Assembly: GCF_002860205.1 (NCBI RefSeq)
Contig: NZ_PGVB01000024.1
Coordinates: forward strand, 57,763-121,762
DNA from: Bacillus sp. T33-2
Lineage (GTDB): Bacteria > Bacillota > Bacilli > Bacillales > Cytobacillaceae
DNA length: 64,000 nucleotides
Reading direction: 5' to 3'
This document shows, piece after piece, positions 45,879 through 55,018 of the stretch; position 1 is the first letter of the stretch; each line of letters begins with the position of its first letter. The translations under genes and the position numbers were made by a program. The notes under the pieces are model-generated. The model was not told the DNA's origin and did no database searches. It saw nothing but the letters and a program-made list of their open reading frames with translations.

Positions 45879-46027
45879 ACTTATCCAGAGAGGCAGAGGG
45901 ACTGGCCCGATGAAGCCCGGCAACCTGCGAAAAGCAAGGTGCCAATTCCAGCAAAATGATGCTCATTTTGGGAGATAAGGTGTTCATTTAAGTGAAAACG
46001 CCTTTCCCGAGCGGGAGAGGCGTTTTT
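45879..46027 (+). promoter_or_regulatory. SAM-I (S-box) riboswitch with terminator
   Basis: The aptamer (45879-45982) has all S-box landmarks: CTTATCCAGAG, GGCAGAGGGACTGGCCC, GATGAAGCCCGGCAACC, AAGGTGCCAATTCC and the closing GAGATAAGG. A terminator follows (45996-46027, AACGCCTTTCCCG/CGGGAGAGGCGTT plus T6). High S-adenosylmethionine should stop transcription of the sulfate operon, as in the B. subtilis cysH S-box. Confidence 0.97.
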
Positions 46028-46048
46028 TGAAAAGGAGGCGAATCACAG

Positions 46049-46204
46049 CTGAAACAGGGAGAATGGCAGGAAATAATCGTCCATTTGGAACGCATGCTGG
46101 AATCCATAAAATTTGGGTCAATCACATTGGTTGTCCAGGATGGGAAAATCATTCAAATCGAGAAAAATGAAAAGGTTCGTCTTCAACCGAATAAACCACG
46201 CTGA
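46049..46204 (+). CDS. yezD: YezD family small protein (DUF2292), CTG start
   Basis: The 51-residue product has the YezD core ESIKFGSITLVVQDGKIIQIEKNEK. AAAAGGAGG (46031-46038) sits at ideal distance from a CTG at 46049. No in-frame ATG, GTG or TTG occurs until Met16, which would cut off the conserved helix, so CTG is the likely start. It is the first gene after the S-box riboswitch. Function unknown; family members often lie in sulfur operons. Confidence 0.8.
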   Translation: MKQGEWQEIIVHLERMLESIKFGSITLVVQDGKIIQIEKNEKVRLQPNKPR

Positions 46205-46217
46205 CTAGACAAACTAG

Positions 46218-46266
46218 AGGCGGTCTTCACTTTATTTTGATAAGGTGGGAGACTGCCTTTTTTTAT
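46218..46266 (+). terminator. Attenuator-like hairpin between yezD and cysH
   Basis: AGGCGGTCTTCAC pairs with GTGGGAGACTGCCT (one bulge), then a T7 run. It would end a short yezD transcript and reduce expression of cysH and later genes. Confidence 0.75.
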
Positions 46267-46309
46267 ACTTTCAGAAATTATAAATTGGCAGCAAGGAGGA
46301 AACTCGGCG

Positions 46310-46423
46310 ATGTTGCCAATTTTACGTCTAAAGTATAAGTGCAACTACGTCTCTGTCTTCGCCCTTTGGGCTCGCCAATCGACGAGTTTTCTTTATTACA
46401 CAAAAGGAGGAATGCCCGCATGA
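46310..46423 (+). CDS. 37-codon leader frame coupled to cysH
   Basis: The frame begins MLPILRLKYKCNYVSV with AAGGAGG eight bases or so upstream. It ends in TGA overlapping the cysH ATG (ATGA). Its RBS lies in the loop of a hairpin (AATTGGCAGCA/TGTTGCCAATT, 46283-46321) and its start codon in the 3' arm. A second AAAGGAGG for cysH lies inside its last codons. Translation of the leader could open the structure and feed ribosomes into cysH. Whether the peptide itself matters is unknown. Confidence 0.6.
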   Translation: MLPILRLKYKCNYVSVFALWARQSTSFLYYTKGGMPA

Positions 46424-47136
46424 CAGCGGCAGTAACTTATCAGCTTTGGACACCCGTTTCGGAAACCTTTCCCCATGATGACGAGACGAAAGGCGCACGG
46501 ACAGTGCTTGAGTGGGCATACAGCCATTACCAGCCCCAGGACATTGTTTATGCGTCAAGCTTCGGTGCAGAAGCGATCATTTTGATTGACCTGATACAGC
46601 AGATAAAGCCGGATGCACATATCGTTTTTCTCGATACTGGACTCCATTTTCCCGAAACGTACGAGGTGATCGACAAAATTGCCGAAAGGTTTCCGGAATT
46701 GCAAATTGAGAGGAAGCAGCCGGCACTTAGCCTTGACGAACAACGGGAACAGTATGGCCCGGCTTTATGGAAAAGGGACTCCGGGCAGTGCTGCAACATC
46801 AGGAAAGTCATCCCATTGCGGGAAACGCTGACTGCAAAAGAGGCGTGGATTTCGGGACTTCGCCGGGAGCAGTCGCCCACAAGGGCAAACACTGAGTTTG
46901 TCAACAGGGATGAGAAATTCCAGAATATCAAAATATGCCCGCTGATTCACTGGACCTGGGACGATGTCTGGGCCTGGATCAGGGAAAAAGACCTTCCGTA
47001 CAACATTTTGCATGACCAGCAATATCCGAGCATTGGCTGTTTTCCTTGTACGCAGCCGGTGGGGAATGATGGTGATTCGCGTGCAGGCCGCTGGGCAGGA
47101 AGCAGCAAAACAGAGTGCGGGTTGCATACCCGCTAG
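46420..47136 (+). CDS. cysH: Phosphoadenylyl/adenylyl-sulfate reductase CysH
   Basis: CysH reduces PAPS or APS to sulfite with thioredoxin. The PP-loop-type domain shows SSFGAEA (47-53), LDTGLHFPET and GLRREQSPTR. The paired cysteines C124-C125 and C207-x2-C210 bind a [4Fe-4S] cluster, and the catalytic Cys233 is in ECGLH. The cluster motif puts it with the Bacillus-type enzymes that accept APS as well as PAPS. Length 238 aa matches B. subtilis (233). The ATG at 46420 follows AAAAGGAGG and overlaps the leader stop. Confidence 0.95.
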   Translation: MTAAVTYQLWTPVSETFPHDDETKGARTVLEWAYSHYQPQDIVYASSFGAEAIILIDLIQQIKPDAHIVFLDTGLHFPETYEVIDKIAERFPELQIERKQPALSLDEQREQYGPALWKRDSGQCCNIRKVIPLRETLTAKEAWISGLRREQSPTRANTEFVNRDEKFQNIKICPLIHWTWDDVWAWIREKDLPYNILHDQQYPSIGCFPCTQPVGNDGDSRAGRWAGSSKTECGLHTR

Positions 47137-47154
47137 CTAAAGGAGGCGTGGCTT

Positions 47155-48222
47155 TTGCTCACGGTAATTGCAATTACGATAGGATTATTTTTCGCCATGA
47201 ACATCGGGGCAAGCGGTGCTGCTGCCTCGATGGGGATTGCATATGGTTCAGGTGTCGTTAAAAAACGGCTGGCTTTGCTGCTGTGCGGTGCCGCGGTTTT
47301 CCTCGGGGACTGGCTGGGCGGAGGTGAAGTGGTGAAGACAATCGGGAGCGGGATCGTCCCGAGCAGCACATTTTCCGTGCCGATAGCGATAATTGTTCTG
47401 GCATCTGCGGCCCTGTCTTTATTTTTGGCAAACATCTTTGGGATCCCGCTCTCTACAAGTGAGGTGGCAGTCGGGTCAGTCGTGGGCGCCGGCATTGTGT
47501 ACCAATCGGTGTTTCTTGGAAAGCTTGGATGGATCATGTTTTTCTGGCTGCTTACTCCGTTTGTCGCATTCCTGATTGCGCTCCTTGCATCCTGCGTACT
47601 CACAAGCAAAAGGCTCCAGACATTATTTCGGTCCAAAAAAGCTGTTCCATTCCTGTCGGCGCTGGTTGTGTTCATGGGTTTGTTTGAAGCTTTTTCAGCC
47701 GGGATGAACAATGTCGCCAATGCCGTCGGACCGCTTGTCGGGGGAGGCATCATCACCACGGACAGCGGCATTTTCTGGGGCGGATTGTTCGTAGCACTGG
47801 GAGCCATGATGCTGGGCCAGCGTGTTCTTGAAACAAACGGTAAAAAAATCACCACCCTCAGGCTTGAGGAAGGGTGCGTGATATCAGGGACGGGCGCAAG
47901 CATCGTGACACTGGCCTCCATTTTTGGCATTCCCGTCCCGCTTACGCAAATAACCACTTCATCGATAATCGGTCTGGGCTTCGCGAAGCAGGGCTGGGCA
48001 GTATTGAAAAAAGACATTGTTGTACAGTTGTTGACAGTCTGGATTGTTTCGCCTGTGTTATCGATGGTACTGTCCTATACCCTTATTCAATTGCTTATTG
48101 AGCATAACGGCTATCCGATTATCGTAATGGCTGGTGTCCTGATTTCTGTATTTGGTGTGCTGTCACTGATGAAAAGGGGGGCAGCCACAATCCCGATGCC
48201 TTCTGAGCCGGCTAAAGACTAA
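47155..48222 (+). CDS. cysP: Sulfate permease CysP (PiT family)
   Basis: A 355-residue membrane protein of the inorganic phosphate transporter family used for sulfate in Bacillus. It has about ten helices with the two inverted PiT signatures (AMNIGASGAAASMG near the start; GMNNVANAVGPLVGGG in the middle). The start is TTG at 47155 behind AAAGGAGGCG. It follows cysH by 18 bases, in the same order as in B. subtilis. Confidence 0.94.
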   Translation: MLTVIAITIGLFFAMNIGASGAAASMGIAYGSGVVKKRLALLLCGAAVFLGDWLGGGEVVKTIGSGIVPSSTFSVPIAIIVLASAALSLFLANIFGIPLSTSEVAVGSVVGAGIVYQSVFLGKLGWIMFFWLLTPFVAFLIALLASCVLTSKRLQTLFRSKKAVPFLSALVVFMGLFEAFSAGMNNVANAVGPLVGGGIITTDSGIFWGGLFVALGAMMLGQRVLETNGKKITTLRLEEGCVISGTGASIVTLASIFGIPVPLTQITTSSIIGLGFAKQGWAVLKKDIVVQLLTVWIVSPVLSMVLSYTLIQLLIEHNGYPIIVMAGVLISVFGVLSLMKRGAATIPMPSEPAKD

Positions 48223-48251
48223 CAATATATTAAAAGAAAGGTTTGATTCTG

Positions 48252-49400
48252 TTGTCATTTTTACCTAAACCTCATGGAGGAAAACTCATCGAAGCATACG
48301 ACCCGTTTTATGATGTAAGCACAATTGAAAAAGAGCTTGAAATTGACGCAATAGCGTTGAGTGACCTGGAACTGATAGGCATCGGCTTGTTCAGCCCTCT
48401 TAAAGGGTTTCTCGGTAAAGCCGACTATGAATCTGTCATTGCCAGCATGAGGCTGGCCGACGGTACCGTCTGGCCGATCCCAGTGACTCTCCCTGTTTCA
48501 TATGAAGTTTCGGCATCACTGACCGAAGGCGAGGAATTCAAACTCGTCCACAACAAGCAGGTTTATGGAGTCATCAAGGTATCTGAATGGTACGAACCTG
48601 ATTTAGACAAGGAAGCAGTTGAAGTATATAAGACAACTGAGCTGGCACACCCGGGGGTGAAGCGGCTATTCGAAAGAGGACCGGTCTATGTCGCAGGGGA
48701 AGTGACACTCGTCAAAAAGCCGGAAAAAGGACTGTTCCAAGAGGTGTGGCTCGAACCAAAGCACACTCGTGAGCTTTTTGAAAAAAATGGCTGGAAAACA
48801 GTAGTTGGATTCCAGACGAGAAATCCGATACATCGGGCCCATGAATATATCCAAAAGGCAGCCCTGGAAACTGTAGATGGATTGTTCGTCAACCCGCTTG
48901 TCGGAGAGACAAAGTCAGACGATATCCCTGCAGATGTCCGCCTGAAAAGCTATAAAGTCTTGTTGGATAACTACTATCCTGCTGAGCGTGTCCAGCTGGG
49001 CGTTTATCCCGCCGCAATGAGGTACGCAGGCCCAAGGGAAGCGATTTTTCATGCGATTGCCCGCAAAAACTTCGGCTGCACGCATTTCATTGTCGGCCGC
49101 GACCATGCCGGAGTCGGAAACTATTACGGAACTTATGATGCGCAGTACATTTTCAGTGAATTTTCCGAAGAGGAACTTGGTATCAAGCCATTATTCTTTG
49201 AACATAGCTTCTACTGCATCAAATGTGAGGGAATGGCTTCTGACAAGACCTGCCCACACGGGAAGGAGGACCGGGTGATCCTGTCCGGCACGAAGGTAAG
49301 GGAGATGCTGAGGTCGGGTGTGCTTCCACCGTCTACCTTCAGCCGTAAAGAGGTTGTCGAAGTACTGATAGGTGGCATGAGAGAAAAAGCAACTGTGTAG
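48252..49400 (+). CDS. sat: Sulfate adenylyltransferase (ATP sulfurylase)
   Basis: Sat makes APS from ATP and sulfate. The N-terminal PUA-like domain is followed by the catalytic domain with [11 protein letters not shown] (around 196), GRDHAGVG and a zinc-type [15 protein letters not shown] cluster near the C-terminus. TTG at 48252 is preferred over TTG 48243 because the AAAGG site (48237-48241) is properly spaced. It gives 382 aa, the B. subtilis length. Its place after cysP is conserved. Confidence 0.95.
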   Translation: MSFLPKPHGGKLIEAYDPFYDVSTIEKELEIDAIALSDLELIGIGLFSPLKGFLGKADYESVIASMRLADGTVWPIPVTLPVSYEVSASLTEGEEFKLVHNKQVYGVIKVSEWYEPDLDKEAVEVYKTTELAHPGVKRLFERGPVYVAGEVTLVKKPEKGLFQEVWLEPKHTRELFEKNGWKTVVGFQTRNPIHRAHEYIQKAALETVDGLFVNPLVGETKSDDIPADVRLKSYKVLLDNYYPAERVQLGVYPAAMRYAGPREAIFHAIARKNFGCTHFIVGRDHAGVGNYYGTYDAQYIFSEFSEEELGIKPLFFEHSFYCIKCEGMASDKTCPHGKEDRVILSGTKVREMLRSGVLPPSTFSRKEVVEVLIGGMREKATV

Positions 49401-49410
49401 GGGGATCGCA

Positions 49411-50010
49411 ATGTCGAAGGCAACAAATATCACATGGCATGAATCAGCCGTTTCAAAGCATGACAGGCAGGTGCAGAATGGACATGGGAGCTGTGTCCTC
49501 TGGTTTACGGGCCTGTCTGGTTCCGGTAAATCCACGATTGCAAACGCCGTTTCCAATGAATTATACCGGCAGGGAATCAATGAATATGTTCTTGACGGAG
49601 ATAACATCCGGCATGGATTGAACCGAGACCTTGGTTTTTCCGAAGCAGACCGGACGGAAAACATCCGCCGGATCGGGGAAGTCGCAAAGCTGTTCGTCGA
49701 CAGCGGCAAGGTGGTGACCACGGCGTTTATATCGCCTTTCAGTTCGGACCGCGCCCAGGTGCGGGAACTTTTTGAGGATGGCGAATTTATCGAGGTCTAT
49801 GTCAACTGTCCGATCGAAGAATGCGAGCGCCGCGATCCAAAGCACCTTTATGAAAAAGCGCGCCGCGGCGAGATTAAAGATTTCACCGGGATTGACTCAC
49901 CGTACGAAGTACCGGAGCATCCGGAGATCATCATTGATTCTCATCTGTTGACTGTAGAGGAAGCAGTTGAAAAGGTTTTTGCATATTTACGGAACAAAAA
50001 CATTATTTAG
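49411..50010 (+). CDS. cysC: Adenylyl-sulfate kinase CysC
   Basis: CysC phosphorylates APS to PAPS. The P-loop is GLSGSGKS (34-41), followed by [16 protein letters not shown] (APS binding) and ISPFSSDR. Length (199 aa) is typical. AGGGGGATCG precedes the ATG, 10 bases after sat. Keeping a kinase with a Bacillus-type reductase is normal in B. subtilis. Confidence 0.96.
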   Translation: MSKATNITWHESAVSKHDRQVQNGHGSCVLWFTGLSGSGKSTIANAVSNELYRQGINEYVLDGDNIRHGLNRDLGFSEADRTENIRRIGEVAKLFVDSGKVVTTAFISPFSSDRAQVRELFEDGEFIEVYVNCPIEECERRDPKHLYEKARRGEIKDFTGIDSPYEVPEHPEIIIDSHLLTVEEAVEKVFAYLRNKNII

Positions 50011-50021
50011 GGGGAGCTAAA

Positions 50022-51653
50022 ATGGCATATGTCAAGCATTGGGCCAATAATGAGAAGCTGAATAAAACTGAGCTGAAAAAGCTTGAAAAAGACGGGCTGA
50101 AAATTCTTGAAGATATACCGTACTACGCGGCAAACGGGTTTGATTCAATACCTAAGGACCAGTGGGACCTGTTCAAATGGGCGGGACTGTATCTGCAGCG
50201 TCCAAAAGAAGATGGTTATTTTATGATGCGGGTAAATGTGCCCTCAGGCTTTTTGACAAATGCTCAAGTGCTGGCGCTTGCAGGGATAGCCAGGGATTAT
50301 GGACGTGGTGTATTTGACATTACGACCCGGCAGGCAATCCAGTTCCACTGGCTCGAGATCCAGCAGATCCCGGACATTTTCGCACGCCTGGAGGCTGTCG
50401 GCCTGTCCAGTGCGGGGGCATGCGGGGACATTACCCGGACAATCGTCGGCAACCCAATTGCCGGCCTTGATCCAAACGAATTGTTTGATACCTCGAGCAT
50501 CGTGAAAGAAGTTTACGACTATTTCCAGAAAAATGAAGACTTCTCGAATTTACCGAGAAAATACAAAGTATCCATCAGCGCAAATATCAACAACGCCTCA
50601 AACGCGGAGATCAACTGTGTTTCTTTTACACCTGCGGTAAAAGTCATCGATGGCGTAGAGAAGAAAGGCTTCCACTTGAAAGTGGGCGGCGGCCTGTCCT
50701 CACGGCCTTTCCTTGCCCAAACGGTTGATGTGTTCATCGAGCCTGAGCGCACTTTGGAAGTCGCCATTGCTGTCACTACGATTTTCCGAGATTATGGCTT
50801 CAGGGAAAAACGCCACCTGGCGCGGCTCAAATTCCTGATTGCGGATTGGGGAGTTGAAAAATTCAGGGAGAAGCTTGAAGAATACACCGGGCCGCTTCCA
50901 ACCAAGGGGGAAGAGCCGGCAGGGGAATGGAACGCCGGCTATTTCTACGGGGTCCATGACCAAAAGCAGGCAGGCCTTAAATTCCTGGGCTTCAATGTCC
51001 CGGTTGGCCGCCTTGACGCAGAAGAAGTGTTTGAACTGGCACGTATTTCTACTAAATATGGCAACGGCGAGATCCGCACATGCAATTCACAAAACCTGAT
51101 CATTCCGAATATCCCGGATGAAAATGTCGATGCGCTGCTCGCTGAGCCAATATTTCAGCGGATTACCATTAATCCAAACTCGTTCATCGGCCATGCTGTA
51201 TCGTGCACAGGCATTGAATATTGCAACCTGGCCCTTGTCGAAACAAAAGAACGGATGCGCCTGATTGCTGAAGAGCTGGACAACAGGCTGGCATTGGATG
51301 TCCCGGTGAGGATGCATATGGTCGGCTGTCCGAACTCCTGCGGACAGCGGCAAATCGCCGATATTGGCTTCCAGGGCATCCAGGTCCGCAACAAAAACAA
51401 AGAAATGATTGAGGCGTACGAAATCTATGTGGGCGGCACACTGAACGACGGCGGCCAGTTCAACCAGAAATTAAAAGGGAAAATCCCGGCAGAACAGCTG
51501 ACAGGCGTGGTTGAACACTTATTACAATACTTCAGCGCTGAAAAAACAGCCGGTGAATCGTTCTTCAGCTTTGTAAAGCGCATCGGCATCGAGCCGCTGC
51601 AAACTGCCCTGGATTCATACCTGGAGATACAGGCACATGGCGTATCTATATAG
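50022..51653 (+). CDS. Ferredoxin-type nitrite/sulfite reductase
   Basis: A siroheme [4Fe-4S] reductase converting sulfite to sulfide. Two ferredoxin-like half-domains precede two siroheme domains. The cluster ligands form C395-x5-C401 (SCTGIEYC) and C436-x3-C440 (GCPNSCGQ). At 543 aa it belongs to the one-electron-donor (ferredoxin) type rather than NADPH CysI. Its position between cysC and the siroheme genes supports sulfite rather than nitrite. GGGGGAGCT precedes the ATG. B. subtilis lacks this gene in its cysH operon. Confidence 0.92.
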   Translation: MAYVKHWANNEKLNKTELKKLEKDGLKILEDIPYYAANGFDSIPKDQWDLFKWAGLYLQRPKEDGYFMMRVNVPSGFLTNAQVLALAGIARDYGRGVFDITTRQAIQFHWLEIQQIPDIFARLEAVGLSSAGACGDITRTIVGNPIAGLDPNELFDTSSIVKEVYDYFQKNEDFSNLPRKYKVSISANINNASNAEINCVSFTPAVKVIDGVEKKGFHLKVGGGLSSRPFLAQTVDVFIEPERTLEVAIAVTTIFRDYGFREKRHLARLKFLIADWGVEKFREKLEEYTGPLPTKGEEPAGEWNAGYFYGVHDQKQAGLKFLGFNVPVGRLDAEEVFELARISTKYGNGEIRTCNSQNLIIPNIPDENVDALLAEPIFQRITINPNSFIGHAVSCTGIEYCNLALVETKERMRLIAEELDNRLALDVPVRMHMVGCPNSCGQRQIADIGFQGIQVRNKNKEMIEAYEIYVGGTLNDGGQFNQKLKGKIPAEQLTGVVEHLLQYFSAEKTAGESFFSFVKRIGIEPLQTALDSYLEIQAHGVSI

Positions 51654-51855
51654 ATTTGATGTTGCACTGGATAATAAAGATGTTATGGCCGTCATCTATG
51701 CTGAAAATGACGAGGCAGCCTTCGAGCATCTCGATGTGGAACTAGAGAAGTTTTATTTGAAAGAGCCCAATATAAAAGAAGTCACGTTACGGGAGAAGAA
51801 ACGGATCGTGAAAAAAAGCGGTTTTATCCTCGATCAAGATGAGAAAGGGTGGTAG
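51637..51855 (+). CDS. DUF3906 family protein
   Basis: A 72-residue protein (AYLYRFDVALDNKDVMAVIYAENDEAAF) that starts inside the 3' end of the sulfite reductase gene (17-base overlap). Coupling suggests it works with the reductase. The family occurs in sulfate operons of Bacillaceae. No cysteine is present, so it is not itself a ferredoxin. Role unknown. Confidence 0.82.
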   Translation: MAYLYRFDVALDNKDVMAVIYAENDEAAFEHLDVELEKFYLKEPNIKEVTLREKKRIVKKSGFILDQDEKGW

Positions 51856-51859
51856 ATTA

Positions 51860-52636
51860 ATGGCTGGCAAAGTTTATTTAGTCGGCGCGGGTCCCGGAGA
51901 TCCGGACCTGATCACAGTAAAAGGATTGCGGTGCCTCCAGCAGGCAGATGTCATCCTCTATGACCGGCTGGTGAATCCCGAACTGCTCGAGCACGCCAGA
52001 CAAGGCGCCCAGCTTGTGTACTGCGGCAAGCTTCCCCATTACCATACAATGAAGCAGGAAACGATCAACCACTTTCTGGTCAAATATGCGAAGAAAGGAT
52101 TGAATGTTGTCCGGCTCAAAGGAGGGGACCCGTTCGTATTTGGGCGGGGCGGCGAAGAGGCTGAGGAATGTGCCAAACACGATGTTCCGTTTGAAATTGT
52201 CCCGGGAATCACAGCAGGCATAGCCGCTTCAGCGTACGCAGGCATACCTGTCACACACCGCACATTGAGCAAAAGCTTTGCTTTTATAACCGGCCACCAG
52301 GCAGGCGACGTGGAAGCTGAGCACCAGTGGGCCCATCTGGCGAAAGCTGTGGATACGATTTGTGTTTATATGGGGGTGTCCCACCTTCCGGGCATAACGA
52401 AGAAATTAATCCAGCATGACAAATCACCAGATACTCCGATCGCACTGGTGCATTGGGGAACTTTGAGCGACCAGAAGACAGTGATCGGCACGCTTGAGAC
52501 GATCGAAGCACGGGTGCGCCAGGCGAACATCGCAAATCCTAGCATGATCGTGATCGGGGAGGTCGTGCTCCTGCACCATAAATTGAATTGGTTCGATGAA
52601 GAAATTGTGCCACATCTGCCGGTTGTCCACGGGTAA
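51860..52636 (+). CDS. cobA: Uroporphyrinogen-III C-methyltransferase (SUMT)
   Basis: SUMT adds two methyl groups to uroporphyrinogen III, giving precorrin-2, the first step to siroheme for the sulfite reductase. Motifs: VGAGPGDPDLITVKG at the start, DRLVNPELL, VRLKGGDPFVFGRGGEE and PVTHR. ATG 51860 follows AAAGGGTGG and lies 4 bases after the previous stop. Length 258 aa corresponds to B. subtilis YlnD. Confidence 0.95.
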   Translation: MAGKVYLVGAGPGDPDLITVKGLRCLQQADVILYDRLVNPELLEHARQGAQLVYCGKLPHYHTMKQETINHFLVKYAKKGLNVVRLKGGDPFVFGRGGEEAEECAKHDVPFEIVPGITAGIAASAYAGIPVTHRTLSKSFAFITGHQAGDVEAEHQWAHLAKAVDTICVYMGVSHLPGITKKLIQHDKSPDTPIALVHWGTLSDQKTVIGTLETIEARVRQANIANPSMIVIGEVVLLHHKLNWFDEEIVPHLPVVHG

Positions 52637-52655
52637 AAAGGAAAGGGTGAGCAGC

Positions 52656-53408
52656 ATGAAAGCAATTCTCTATATTGGCCATGGAACACGGTCGAAATTG
52701 GGGGCCGCTGAAGCTAAATCCTTTATGCAACGGGTGATTAAACGGATTGACGTCCCAATCCAGGAGGTCAGCTTCCTTGAGCTGACTGAACCGCCCATAG
52801 AGGAGGGATTCCAGCGCTGCGTGGACAGGGGTGCCACCGAAATCACGGTCGTCCCCCTGTTCCTGCTGGCGGCTGGACATATTAAAGAAGATATTCCAAA
52901 CGTCCTTCGGGAAATAGGTGCAAAGCATCCCCATGTCCGGGTACGTATGCAAAATCCGTTCGGAGTTCAGGCACAAATTCTTGACGCCATCGTTGAAATC
53001 ATCAGGGAATCCGCGGGAGAGGTGACATCCAGGGACGCTTTATTAATTGTAGGCAGAGGCAGCAGTGACCCTGGAATACATGCTGCCTTCGGGGAGATCG
53101 CCGATGGCATCCGGGACAGACTTGCATTAAAAAATGTGTCCGTTTGCTACTTGGCTGCTGCCGTACCGACGCTCAAGCAAGGACTTGATACGATATCACA
53201 ACAAGGCGCCAACCGCATGATTGTACTTCCTTATTTGCTATTTTCCGGCCTGCTGCTGAATGAAGTGAAGCTAAATGTACGTTCCCGCCAGAAGCAGGGA
53301 CTGAATATTATCCATACAGGGACCTTGAGCGGACACCGGGTCTTTGAGGATATCGTCATCGAACGTGCGAGCGGGAAGGAGGCCATCCATGCAGCCACTG
53401 GTCATTGA
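52656..53408 (+). CDS. sirB: Sirohydrochlorin ferrochelatase SirB (YlnE)
   Basis: SirB inserts iron into sirohydrochlorin. Two CbiX-like halves are present: LYIGHGTRSKLG at the start with metal-binding His, and LLIVGRGSSDPG at about 130. ATG 52656 has GAAAGGGTGAG upstream; an earlier in-frame codon at 52596 lies inside the previous gene without RBS. Length 250 aa (B. subtilis YlnE 261). It overlaps the next gene by 20 bases. Confidence 0.93.
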   Translation: MKAILYIGHGTRSKLGAAEAKSFMQRVIKRIDVPIQEVSFLELTEPPIEEGFQRCVDRGATEITVVPLFLLAAGHIKEDIPNVLREIGAKHPHVRVRMQNPFGVQAQILDAIVEIIRESAGEVTSRDALLIVGRGSSDPGIHAAFGEIADGIRDRLALKNVSVCYLAAAVPTLKQGLDTISQQGANRMIVLPYLLFSGLLLNEVKLNVRSRQKQGLNIIHTGTLSGHRVFEDIVIERASGKEAIHAATGH

Positions 53409-54021
53409 CTTTGCCGGAAAAAAAGTAGTCATTGCCGGAGGCGGGCGGATTGCGGCAAGAAAAGCAAAGGTGCTGGAGGCAGAACAGGCTGAAATCACGT
53501 TTATCGCACCCGACTTTTCTGAAGAGGTCTTGGAACTGTCCCGGAAAAAAGGCTATGCCCTTATCGAACGGAAAGTACAGCCGTCTGATTTTGACGGGGC
53601 AATACTGGTGATACTTGCGACCAACGACCGGAACGTGAATGGCACAATTGCGAAAATGCTGCCGCCTAACCAGCTGGTGTGCGTCGTTGATGAATCCGGG
53701 GATGGAAACGTAACGTTTCCGGCAACAGTGCGGCGCGGCCACCTGCAAATAGCCGTTACCTCAAACGGTTCCAGCCCAAAGCTCACCCGGAAGCTAAAAA
53801 AGGACCTGGAAGAACAGTTTGACGATTCATGGGAAACGTATACGGCATTCCTGGCCCAATGCCGCGAGACAATCAAGAAGCTCTCCATTTCGTCTGGAGA
53901 AAAAAACGAACTTTTATGGGAACTGCTTGATGAGCGGTTCCGCACGGATTTTCAAGCACAATCCGACAAGCTCGCACAGCTGCAGCATCTTGGGCAACAT
54001 GAAGAAATAAAGAAAATGTAA
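53389..54021 (+). CDS. sirC: Precorrin-2 dehydrogenase SirC (YlnF)
   Basis: SirC oxidises precorrin-2 to sirohydrochlorin with NAD. The Rossmann loop is VIAGGGRIAARKAKVL (about 13-28), followed by VDESGDGNVTFPATVRRG, characteristic of the family. Length 210 aa is normal for the single-function Bacillus enzyme. It is the last gene of the sulfate/siroheme operon, with the start at ATG 53389 after GGGAAGGAGG inside sirB. Confidence 0.94.
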   Translation: MQPLVIDFAGKKVVIAGGGRIAARKAKVLEAEQAEITFIAPDFSEEVLELSRKKGYALIERKVQPSDFDGAILVILATNDRNVNGTIAKMLPPNQLVCVVDESGDGNVTFPATVRRGHLQIAVTSNGSSPKLTRKLKKDLEEQFDDSWETYTAFLAQCRETIKKLSISSGEKNELLWELLDERFRTDFQAQSDKLAQLQHLGQHEEIKKM

Positions 54022-54112
54022 CGGGAATACAGGGATAATCCACATTTTTAACAGGGAACCAGGTGATAGATCGAAATACACGAATATTGGCTTTATTAAA
54101 GGAGGAAAACAG

Positions 54113-54817
54113 GTGGATAGCTTAAAAGGAAAAGTAGTGGTCATTTCAGGTGCAGGAAGCGGTCTTGGGAAAGAAACGGCTCTCGTTTTTGCGAACGCAG
54201 GGGCAGACCTTGTCATTTGTGGGCGCACTTATGATAAGCTAGAACAGGTTGAGGACCTCATTAAAAGCCAGTATGATGTGAATGTTATGCCAATCAGGGC
54301 CGATGTATCGACGGAATCTGATGTAAAAATGGTCGTGCAGGCGGCACATGCAAAATTCCAAAGGATTGATATTTTAATCAATAATGCCGCCGTGTTCCAG
54401 CAGTATCATTTAATGGAAAGTCCGCTCGATTCATGGGAATACCAAATCGGTAATAACGCCACAAGTGTATTTTTAATGATGCGGGAATGCCTGCCAATCA
54501 TGAGGAACCAAAAATCCGGCCATATCATCAATATTACATCCGGTCTTGTACGGGAAGGTGCCGCAGGGTTCGGTGCTTATGCTGCGAGTAAAGCGGCTGT
54601 TGAAGCATTGAGTTTTAGCGTAAAGGATGAGGAACATAAAAACGGCATCAAGGTCCACGTTTTCAACCCCGGAGTAATGAAGACAAACTTGGCCACAATC
54701 GGCGACGATCCTGCAAATGTTGCCCCTTATTTGGTTGCACTGGCACAGTCCCATGCGTTTACCGAAAACCACGTGGTGCAGATAGAAGATATGTTAATAA
54801 AAGAAAAGCAGGTTTAG
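54113..54817 (+). CDS. Short-chain dehydrogenase/reductase
   Basis: A classical SDR of 234 residues. The cofactor loop is SGAGSGLGKE (about 11-20), with a NNAAV strand end, catalytic Ser in ITSG and YAASKAA (Tyr and Lys). Arg after the second strand (CGRTYD) suggests NADP preference. Substrate unknown. The start is GTG at 54113 behind AAAGGAGGAA, 91 bases after sirC, so it may be outside the operon. A terminator follows. Confidence 0.92.
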   Translation: MDSLKGKVVVISGAGSGLGKETALVFANAGADLVICGRTYDKLEQVEDLIKSQYDVNVMPIRADVSTESDVKMVVQAAHAKFQRIDILINNAAVFQQYHLMESPLDSWEYQIGNNATSVFLMMRECLPIMRNQKSGHIINITSGLVREGAAGFGAYAASKAAVEALSFSVKDEEHKNGIKVHVFNPGVMKTNLATIGDDPANVAPYLVALAQSHAFTENHVVQIEDMLIKEKQV

Positions 54818-54831
54818 CAAATGCTTGGCAC

Positions 54832-54859
54832 GCCGAATTTATACGTTCGGCTTTTTTTT
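54832..54859 (+). terminator. Terminator of the SDR gene
   Basis: GCCGAA and TTCGGC stem followed by T8. Confidence 0.88.
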
Positions 54860-55018
54860 GTTTAATTCACCAAATTTCCGTTGAGCTTTATTGCCCAGAG
54901 CTTTACTATTTATGAAATAGGTTGCAACAATAATATGGTTAACTCCATGATCATAAGTTGTGCAGGAAAACGCTAATTGAGCATAATAGGTTAGAAGGAT
55001 TTTACAGGGAGGTTTTTG

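Noticed and set aside
45879..46027. T-box element upstream of the sulfur operon
   Set aside because: The T-box core sequence is absent, whereas all S-box landmarks are present.
47133..48017. A long gene antisense to cysP
   Set aside because: It is a reverse-frame shadow of a codon-biased membrane protein gene, has no ribosome binding site, and its product resembles nothing.
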